DNA of 39,764 nt from Phycisphaeraceae bacterium (GTDB lineage Bacteria > Planctomycetota > Phycisphaerae > Phycisphaerales > Phycisphaeraceae), in contig NYZC01000187.1 in assembly GCA_002686995.1 (NCBI GenBank), forward strand, positions 1 to 39,764, written 5' to 3'. The notes under the pieces are model-generated. The model ran no database searches, was not told where the DNA came from, and was given only the letters and a program-made list of their open reading frames with translations. Positions 23,618 through 30,262 of the stretch are shown piece after piece. A program made the translations under genes and the position numbers. Position 1 is the stretch's first letter. Each line of letters opens with the position of its first letter.

Positions 23618-25645
23618 ATGCCCATCATCAGCCACATCGGCCGCAGGTCACCCAAAGTCGTCGTCGTCTTCACGGCGATGTACGCGCTACTCGCGGTCGG
23701 CGCGATCACGATGCTCTATCCGCTGCTGCTGATGATCTCGGGGTCGATGAAGAGCGAAACCGACTTCTACCGGATCACGCCGATTCCGCGTTATCTCTGG
23801 GATGACGACGTGCTCTGGCAGAAGTACGTCGAGGCCAAGTACGGGACGATCGGCCAGGCGGAGACCGCGTATCGTCGCCCGATCGGAAGCTGGCGCCGGC
23901 TCGAGCCGCCACCACCCGCGGCGCTCGCGGATCCGCGCGTCGACGACTTCGAGGCGTATCGTGAGCGCGAGCCGTGGCCGCGGCATTTCTTCAGCCTCGG
24001 GCACACGCAGCATCGCGGCCTGCTCGCGAAGAACGCCCGCGCTTTTCGACGGTTCGTGCGCGACCAGTACGACGACGACATCACCGCGTACTCGCACGAG
24101 GTCGGCATCGACTACGACGCGTGGTACCAGGTGGAGCTTCCGATCGCGAACTTCGGCGAGCGCACCTTCAAGTTCCAGGAGACGCAGAACTACAACCTGT
24201 ACTACGACCTCAAGGGCCGTGCGCCCGTCGCCGATCGCGTGGTCATCGACGTCGACGGCCTGTACTGGGCCAACTTCGTCCGACTGCTCTGGGCGGACGT
24301 CGCGCAGTACAACGCCGAGCACGGCACCGATCATGCCGACCTGCGCGACGTGCTGCTCGCGACGCGGCCGCCGCCGGACGGGCGCAGCCGCGACGATTGG
24401 GAGCAGTTCGTCCGCGACGATCTCAACCTGGCGTTCATTCGCGTCGACCGATCGGCGACGGCGCGTTTTCGGGAGTTCGTGCGCGGTCGCTTTGACGGCA
24501 GCATCGACGAGCTGAATCACCACTGGGGGACGGACCATTCCGGCTTCGGGGAGATCCTGCTGCCCGACGAGCTTTCGTCGCGCGGTCGCATGCGAACGGA
24601 CCTCGTGGAGTTCATCCGTTCGCGACCGGCATGTCCGCTCGAGATGCTTTCGACCCACGGGCCCCGGCAGGCGCTCGAGCGATTCGTGGCCGATCGTCGA
24701 GGCGTGCCCGTCGACCAGATCGGCGCGCTGAGCATGCCCGTCGAGGCGCTCGACTACCGCGACTTCCAGCGCCAGACGGGCGCGCTGCGGTGGGAGTTCG
24801 CCACGCGCAACTACATCGCGGTGCTGCAGTACATCCTGATGCACAGCAACGGCATCCGGAACACGATCATCTTCTGTGCGCTGATGGTGCTCACGCAACT
24901 GATCGTCAACCCGCTCGCCGCTTACGCGCTGAGCCGTTACCGTCCGCCCAGCACCTACCAGATCCTGCTGTTCTGCATGTGCACCATGGCCTTTCCGGGT
25001 GAGTTGACGATGATTCCCGGGTTCCTGCTGCTGAAGCGCTTCCCGCTCGTGCCGCTGGCGGTCGCCGTCGTCGCCACGGTCGGCGCGGCGTACGTGATCC
25101 GTCGCGCCTTGCCGAAGTGGTCCGACGGCCTGGTCGGCGTGACGGCCGCGCTCGCCGGCCTCGCCGCGGGGTTCTGGGCGGTGCCGGTGTCGCTCGAACG
25201 GCTGGGCGCATCGGTCACGTCGGTCAGCCTGCTGAACACCTTCTGGGCGCTGATTCTCCCGGGCGCCGCGAGCGGTTTCAGCATCTTCCTGCTCAAGGGT
25301 TTCTTCGACTCGCTGCCGCAGGAGCTCTACGAGGCCGCCGAGCTGGACGGCGCGGGCGAGTGGACGAAGTTCTGGACGATCACGATGAGCCTGAGCAAGC
25401 CGATTCTCGCCGTGCTGGCTCTCGGCGCGTTCACGGCTGCGTACAGCGAGTTCATGATGGCGCTCGTGATCATTCCCGACCCGGAGATGTGGACGATCAT
25501 GATCTGGCTCTACCAGCTTCAGAGCCATTCGCACCCTTCGCTGGTCTACGCGAGCCTCGTCGTCGCCGCGATCCCGACGATGCTGATCTTTCTGTTTTGC
25601 CAGAAGATCATCATGCGGGGGATCGTGGTGCCGGTGGAACGGTGA
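23618..25645 (+). CDS. MalG-type sugar permease with a ~350-residue extracytoplasmic insert
   Basis: A 675-residue permease, more than twice the usual 270-300. Helix 1 is at 14-40 (VVVVFTAMYALLAVG, MLYPLLLMISGSMKSE). An external domain follows at about 45-400, before helix 2 (413-435). It holds repeats: FRRFVRDQYDDDITAYSHEV (143-162), FVRLLWADVAQYNAEHGTDH (220-239) and FREFVRGRFDGSIDELNHHW (284-303, then GTDH), with weaker copies near 66 and 353, about 70 residues apart. The unit recalls the F-x-x-(F/L)-x-x-x-Y-x-x-I-x-x-LN-x-x-WGT stretch of GH42-like enzymes. A second insert at about 475-530 adds two helices before LLNTFWALILPGAASG. The EAA loop is PQELYEAAELDGAGEWTKFW (567-586). It pairs with the receptor-MalF fusion. 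Confidence 0.9.
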   Translation: MPIISHIGRRSPKVVVVFTAMYALLAVGAITMLYPLLLMISGSMKSETDFYRITPIPRYLWDDDVLWQKYVEAKYGTIGQAETAYRRPIGSWRRLEPPPPAALADPRVDDFEAYREREPWPRHFFSLGHTQHRGLLAKNARAFRRFVRDQYDDDITAYSHEVGIDYDAWYQVELPIANFGERTFKFQETQNYNLYYDLKGRAPVADRVVIDVDGLYWANFVRLLWADVAQYNAEHGTDHADLRDVLLATRPPPDGRSRDDWEQFVRDDLNLAFIRVDRSATARFREFVRGRFDGSIDELNHHWGTDHSGFGEILLPDELSSRGRMRTDLVEFIRSRPACPLEMLSTHGPRQALERFVADRRGVPVDQIGALSMPVEALDYRDFQRQTGALRWEFATRNYIAVLQYILMHSNGIRNTIIFCALMVLTQLIVNPLAAYALSRYRPPSTYQILLFCMCTMAFPGELTMIPGFLLLKRFPLVPLAVAVVATVGAAYVIRRALPKWSDGLVGVTAALAGLAAGFWAVPVSLERLGASVTSVSLLNTFWALILPGAASGFSIFLLKGFFDSLPQELYEAAELDGAGEWTKFWTITMSLSKPILAVLALGAFTAAYSEFMMALVIIPDPEMWTIMIWLYQLQSHSHPSLVYASLVVAAIPTMLIFLFCQKIIMRGIVVPVER

Positions 25646-25650
25646 AAGAG

Positions 25651-25700
25651 AACCACGGATGAACACGGATGAACACGGATGGACACGGATGGACACGGAT
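25651..25700. repeat. Tandem decamer array, second locus
   Basis: AACCACGG, two ATGAACACGG, two ATGGACACGG and a truncated end, directly behind the stop of the MalG-like permease gene. Same family as 10878-10927. Confidence 0.75.
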
Positions 25701-25727
25701 TAGTCGGAGGGATCAGAGAAACCGGAT

Positions 25728-26489
25728 TCATGGGTCCCCGTGCTCCGGGAAATCGACTCGGTACCGCGCAACCAGCTCCGAAACATCAGCCGGCATCACG
25801 TAGATTCGCCCCCTCGTCTTCTTGCGCTCACCGGGCTGCAGCCCGTCGATGCGAAAGTCAGCGTGCAGGCACGCGATGATGCCCTGGAACAGATCCTGGT
25901 ACGGCTGCCATGCGATCGCGAGCAGGTGCTGCTCATCCTTCGAGAAGCATCCGATCAGGCCGTGGCTGGGGACCAGCTCGCTCAGCGGGTGCGACTCGAC
26001 GTCGGCGGGATCGACGTGCGACGGGCACCAGACCTGGCCGGGCGTCTCGACGGCTTCGGTCGCCCACGGCGTCATGGGCAGGCGCGTCAGTGACCCGTTC
26101 AGAAAGATGAAGCACTTGTCGAGGTAATCATGCCGGTCACGTCCGGTGAAGTCGTCGACGATGACGCAGGGCGCGCCCCAGGCGACATCGGAAGCTCGGT
26201 CGGTCGGATTCACCGCCTCGGATCGGAAGTCGACGTAATCGTTGCCGACGGTGACGCGATGCACGACGACGACGCCGTCTTCGAGCTCACAGCGCAGGTC
26301 GAGCCGGCTTCCGTCGTCGGCTGCCTCGACGAGGCGCGTCGTATGCGGAATGACGCCGCCGGGGTAGTTCGTTCTCGAACCCGGCCGCATGTAGAGCTCG
26401 ACGTACCACACTCGAACCCGCGCAGACGGATGGTCGCAGTCGATCACGACGTATCCGTTGCGTTCGGCCGGTTGCCATGACAGTCGCAT
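25728..26489 (-). CDS. Uncharacterised protein of a PVC-group family, mutarotase-like
   Basis: A 253-residue protein without a signal peptide. Visible features: an opening strand MRLSWQPAERNGYVVIDCDH, TRLVEAADDGSRLDL, a mid-section WGAPCVIVDDFTGRDRHDYL, and the C-terminal block LLAIAWQPYQDLFQGIIACL then HADFRIDGLQPGE and RGRIYVMPADV. I recall this C-terminal block as strongly conserved in planctomycete and lentisphaeral proteins of unknown function; the beta-rich pattern suggests a sugar-mutarotase-like sandwich, but that is inference. The ATG at 26489 is preferred; a GTG at 26525 would add 12 residues. It shares direction with the DUF4838 lipoprotein gene 38 bases upstream and probably its transcript. 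Confidence 0.75.
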   Translation of the reverse strand: MRLSWQPAERNGYVVIDCDHPSARVRVWYVELYMRPGSRTNYPGGVIPHTTRLVEAADDGSRLDLRCELEDGVVVVHRVTVGNDYVDFRSEAVNPTDRASDVAWGAPCVIVDDFTGRDRHDYLDKCFIFLNGSLTRLPMTPWATEAVETPGQVWCPSHVDPADVESHPLSELVPSHGLIGCFSKDEQHLLAIAWQPYQDLFQGIIACLHADFRIDGLQPGERKKTRGRIYVMPADVSELVARYRVDFPEHGDP

Positions 26490-26527
26490 TACACCGCTCG
26501 CGAGGAGAAACGGGGTCAGACCCACAG

Positions 26528-28852
26528 TCAGTCACTGGCCATCAGTCTGACCGGCTTCGGGATGCCGGCGGCGTAGAGCTTCTTGACGACGCGGATGCGC
26601 AGGTTCGCGCTGCGGCCCGGGTGCAGCAGCGACGTCACCTCGACCGCCTTCGGCTTGTCCCACGGGTCGGCGGGCAGCTTGCCTGCGGACTTCCCGTCGA
26701 TCCAGACCTCGGCTGCGCCGTCCAGTGCTTCGAACAGCAGCCAGAGTCGACCGTCCGTCGACGCGGGCGCCTCGAACGTCGTCGCGTACCAGGCGACACC
26801 GTGGAACTTGACACCCTGGTCGGTCCAGTACGCGTCGACGCGTATGTTCTGCCACGGATCGGCGGACGTGTCGGCATCATCGTGCCAGCCGCCGGCCATA
26901 CCCTCGTCCTTCGGATCGATCCGAAAACGCCACACGATGGGTAGCGCGAGCAACTCCCTCCCGTTGATCGCCTCGAACGGCGGACGGTATGAGCCGCGCA
27001 GCTTGTCCTCCCAGGGCCCGCTCATGGTGACAGGCAGCGGCTCGTCGATCCGCCTGTGCAGCGAAAGCGTCCTGTCGCACAGGTCCAGGTACTTCCGGAA
27101 CAGGTCGGGATCCGCCTGAAGCTCATCGTTCGCGGCCATTCGGGTGAGCCTCAGGTTGTTCACGGCCACGCGCATCATCGCGACGTGCTTGATCGCGTCG
27201 GGCGTCCGGGCCTGCGTCGCGGCGGTCTCGAGTATGCCGTCGACCTGATTGATGTGCTCTTCGTCGAGATCGCGCACCCAGCTTCCCCAGATGGCGTGAT
27301 CTGGAAGCCGCATGATGTGCTCTTCGAGCGTGTCGTGGAAGCGCACCATGGTCTCGGCGGCCGCGCCGTACATGAAGCCGCAGAACTCGTCGACCATCGC
27401 GTCGATGTCGGCGTCGGCGTCCCACAGCAGCCGCGCCTTGATGTAGTGCGCCAACCCCGAGCCGGCCGGCGTGCCCTGCGTCTCGCCCGACCAGCCACTG
27501 ACGCCGAGGCGCAGACAGTGCGCGACGTAGTCGCCGTAGCGTCGGACGAAACCGCTCGGCACGTTGGCGTGTCCGCCCTGCGTTGGGTAGTCGTAGACGA
27601 CGACCGGGTTGCCGCGGCTGCGCCACTCGGTGAGCCACTTCGTGAAATGGAGGTTGGACGGACACTGGGCGTCGTCGAGATCGTGGCGCAGGCAGATGCC
27701 GTCACCGTACGCATACTCGATGACGACGTTCGGCTCGAGCTTCCAGTCCGGCCGGCGCGGCGGCGAAATCGTCGAGCCGTATGCGTAGAAGCTGATCATC
27801 CGGTCCGGGCGCTTTGCGGCCACGAGACGCGCCACACGGTTGACGAAAGTGACGTAGCGGTCGCTCATCGGACCGGGGCCCTGCCTCGATCTGAGACCGT
27901 ACGCGTCGTAGACGTCGTTGGTCCGCCAGGTGCTTCCGGGACCGTCCATCGCGAGGCAATCGTTGCATTCGCACCAGTAGCTCGGCTCGTCGTTGTGTCC
28001 GACCGAGAACACGGCGGCGTCGGGATGGTTGTCGAAATACTCGATGACGTGCCGCGCGGCCTCTTCGGCGACGGCCGGGTTGGAGAGGCAGGCCTGCGCG
28101 GGCCGTCCGTCCTTGTACTCAAACACGCGCCTGCCGTTCACCAGCGGGTACCACTCCGGATGCGCGGCGAACACCTCGGGGCGACGCGTGTGATCGCCCG
28201 AGGGGATGAGCGTGATGAGGGTGTGCCCGCGACGGAAGTGATAGCCGTGGCCAAGCTCGGGCGGGCACTTCGTCGCGGTCGTGTTCGACATCGTGTTGAG
28301 GCCGTTGTGGGCCGCCCACGGAAAGAAGTGCGCGTTCCAGACACCCGGGCTCGCAGCGATCGGATGCCAGCCGCGCTGCGGCGTGAATGACGGCGTGTGT
28401 CGCCTCGGCGCCCGCTGAAGATCGAGCCGTTCGCGCTTCGGCACCTGGGTGGCGCTCGAGATCGGCAGGTACCAGCGGCATCCCTGGTCGCGCAGAAACT
28501 CGTACGCGGCGAAGAGCGTGGCCTGCCGGCCCTGCCCGATGATCGCAATGTCGCCGGAGCCGTAGCCGATGTGGATCGTGTCGTGCGCCCAGTCGTCGGG
28601 ATCGTGCGCGGCGAGGTTGTCCTTCGTTCTGCCGACCACGAGCGCCCGGCCGTCGGGTCGCTCGGCCCCCTCGGCGATGACCGGGAACCGGCTCCCGAGC
28701 ATGCGCCCCAGGTGGTCGACGAGCTCGTTTGCAGCGTGGCGCTCGACCGGCTGCGGCGCGTCCGGGATGACGATGTGCGTCACCGGCGGCGATTGCGCGC
28801 AGGCGGTCAGCGAGATGCCGAGCAGTGCGATGGCGATGGCGCAGAGTTGCAT
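26528..28852 (-). CDS. DUF4838 lipoprotein with C-terminal sugar-binding-like sandwich
   Basis: A 774-residue surface protein. The N-terminus is a lipoprotein signal, lipobox LTAC with C18, so it is likely membrane-anchored. Residues 25-150 match the alpha-glucuronidase-like N-domain (PVERHAANELVDHLGRMLG, LFAAYEFLRDQGCRWYLP). DUF4838 follows with EVFAAHPEWYPLVNGRRV, QACLSNPAVAEEAA, GHNDEPSYWCECNDC (285-299) and VVYDYPTQGG. Residues about 640-774 look like the jelly-roll sugar-binding domain of GH2 enzymes (WYATTFEAPASTDGRLWLLF, AAEVWIDGKSAGKLP), absent from the paralogue at 18943. The ATG at 28852 has GAGG seven bases before it; earlier in-frame starts would read into a 46-base repeat. Polysaccharide binding or cleavage is inferred. 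Confidence 0.87.
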   Translation of the reverse strand: MQLCAIAIALLGISLTACAQSPPVTHIVIPDAPQPVERHAANELVDHLGRMLGSRFPVIAEGAERPDGRALVVGRTKDNLAAHDPDDWAHDTIHIGYGSGDIAIIGQGRQATLFAAYEFLRDQGCRWYLPISSATQVPKRERLDLQRAPRRHTPSFTPQRGWHPIAASPGVWNAHFFPWAAHNGLNTMSNTTATKCPPELGHGYHFRRGHTLITLIPSGDHTRRPEVFAAHPEWYPLVNGRRVFEYKDGRPAQACLSNPAVAEEAARHVIEYFDNHPDAAVFSVGHNDEPSYWCECNDCLAMDGPGSTWRTNDVYDAYGLRSRQGPGPMSDRYVTFVNRVARLVAAKRPDRMISFYAYGSTISPPRRPDWKLEPNVVIEYAYGDGICLRHDLDDAQCPSNLHFTKWLTEWRSRGNPVVVYDYPTQGGHANVPSGFVRRYGDYVAHCLRLGVSGWSGETQGTPAGSGLAHYIKARLLWDADADIDAMVDEFCGFMYGAAAETMVRFHDTLEEHIMRLPDHAIWGSWVRDLDEEHINQVDGILETAATQARTPDAIKHVAMMRVAVNNLRLTRMAANDELQADPDLFRKYLDLCDRTLSLHRRIDEPLPVTMSGPWEDKLRGSYRPPFEAINGRELLALPIVWRFRIDPKDEGMAGGWHDDADTSADPWQNIRVDAYWTDQGVKFHGVAWYATTFEAPASTDGRLWLLFEALDGAAEVWIDGKSAGKLPADPWDKPKAVEVTSLLHPGRSANLRIRVVKKLYAAGIPKPVRLMASD

Positions 28853-28885
28853 GCGAGTGCCTCGGGATGGGTATTTGGTGCGCAT

Positions 28886-28931
28886 CCGAAATGACAAATA
28901 ACCATTGGCTTAATGGCTAATAGCTTAATTC
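28886..28931 (-). repeat. 46-base dispersed repeat, copy 2
   Basis: Inverted relative to 13252-13297 and identical at 41 of 46 positions. On the minus strand it begins with GAATTAAG, which contains the TAA stop (28925-28927) of the sialidase-like gene, and ends just before the DUF4838 lipoprotein gene, filling most of the space between them. Confidence 0.75.
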
Positions 28932-30169
28932 TTCGTGCTGCCTCTCATCCACTGCTCGGTGAAGATGCTTCCTGCAACGTAGCAGTGGGGCCGGCCCGCC
29001 GGATCGCCCGGCTCGTTGCGCACGAGGCTATAGAACATGAAGATGCGGTCGTCGTCGAGCTGGATCAGGCCGGGGCCGCCGATGAAATCGTTGGCCGGCG
29101 CATCGTCGCGGATGATCATCTCTTCGGTCCAGGTCCGCCCTCCGTCATCGCTGAGCGCGCCGCGCATCCCGCCAGGCTCAAGACGGTACGCGTGCGCGCA
29201 GAAGATCGCGCCGCTGCGCAGGCAGATCGCGTGAAGCGGCGCGTTACACGTCATCGGCGTCGGCGCCGGCGTCGACCACGTCGCGCCGCGGTCCTCCGAG
29301 ATACTGCAGTGGACCCAGTCGCCGCTGCGGATCAGCGCGACGACGCTGCCCGACGGATGCTGCACGAGCGACGTCTCGTTGAGCTCCACCGGCTGCGGTT
29401 CGCTGATGGGCACGACTTCGAAGCTGCAGCCCCGATCGATCGAGCGCATCATGTGAACATGGCTGCGACCGTGCGTCGCCGGAGCTGAGCCTTGCTCGGG
29501 CTGCGTGATGACGTAGCACGGCGCGAGAATCGTGTCGTCGGCGAGGACGAGACCGGAAGCGAAGCCGGTGCCAAAATGCTGGTGTCGTTCGTCGAGACGT
29601 TGAGCCTCGTGCTCATGCCAGTTTCTTCCGTTATCCGTCGAGACGCGACTGATCACGGACGAAGGGACGTTCATGGCCACGACGCCCTCGGGCAGCCAGC
29701 GCTGGCCGGGGCCGTCGCCGTACGGCGGGATCGGTCGGTCCCAGACGCGCACGCCGCGCTGCTTGAACTCGTCCGTCATTTGCTCCGGCCACAATTGCCA
29801 CGTCAGCTCGCAGTCGTCGCGCCACACGTGACCGATGCCCAGGGCGTCGAGCCTCGCCTTCTGCTGCTTCCGTGTCAGCAGGCGCGTGTCCTCGATGAGC
29901 TGGACGAGCGTGCCGTCAGAAAGCCTCATCGGCATGTAGTGGTCCCAGTCAGGATCGACGTTCTCCCAGGCCAGGCAATCCCGCGAGCGCATCGCGACCT
30001 GCCGGTAGTGCTCGAAGTAGAAGTCGTCGTTGATGCACGAGGCGTCAGCGGAGTCGAACCGAATGGTGATCGCACCGTCCGGCTCTCTTCGGATACCGCC
30101 CGAAACCGGGAAGTTGTAGGTGAACGAGTTCCAGCCGGGCCGGTCGTAGAGAATCAAGTCCTGCTTCAT
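28925..30169 (-). CDS. Sialidase-like (Asp-box) beta-propeller protein
   Basis: A 414-residue protein with four Asp-box motifs of the sialidase/BNR type: STDNGRNW (177-184), SIDRGCSF (243-250), SEDRGATW (291-298) and SDDGGRTW (340-347), spaced as in a six-bladed propeller. IRREPDGAITIRFD near the start, NETSLVQHPSGSVVALIRSG (264-283) and FIGGPGLIQLDDDRIFMFYS carry the usual acidic and arginine positions, though the full sialidase arginine triad is not certain by eye. There is no signal peptide. It may be an exo-sialidase or another propeller glycosidase acting on imported oligosaccharide. It is in line with the DUF4838 lipoprotein gene downstream. The TAA stop lies within the 46-base repeat. 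No ribosome-binding site stands out at the ATG. Confidence 0.83.
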   Translation of the reverse strand: MKQDLILYDRPGWNSFTYNFPVSGGIRREPDGAITIRFDSADASCINDDFYFEHYRQVAMRSRDCLAWENVDPDWDHYMPMRLSDGTLVQLIEDTRLLTRKQQKARLDALGIGHVWRDDCELTWQLWPEQMTDEFKQRGVRVWDRPIPPYGDGPGQRWLPEGVVAMNVPSSVISRVSTDNGRNWHEHEAQRLDERHQHFGTGFASGLVLADDTILAPCYVITQPEQGSAPATHGRSHVHMMRSIDRGCSFEVVPISEPQPVELNETSLVQHPSGSVVALIRSGDWVHCSISEDRGATWSTPAPTPMTCNAPLHAICLRSGAIFCAHAYRLEPGGMRGALSDDGGRTWTEEMIIRDDAPANDFIGGPGLIQLDDDRIFMFYSLVRNEPGDPAGRPHCYVAGSIFTEQWMRGSTKN

Positions 30170-30183
30170 TGGACACTCGAAGA

Positions 30184-30260
30184 GTCGAAGGTCTAAGGTC
30201 GAAGGTCGAAGGTCTAAGGTCGAAGGTCTAAGGTCGAAGGTCGAAGGTCTAAAGTCGAAG
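30184..30260. repeat. Heptanucleotide tandem array, 11 units
   Basis: Eleven contiguous 7-base units GTC(G/T)AAG, in the order G T G G T G T G G T G at the variable base, with one further change in unit 10. It fills the gap between the sialidase-like gene start and the stop of the NPCBM protein gene. Related heptads occur at 5832-5863, 10718-10742 and inverted at 10785-10815. Confidence 0.85.
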
Positions 30261-30262
30261 AG

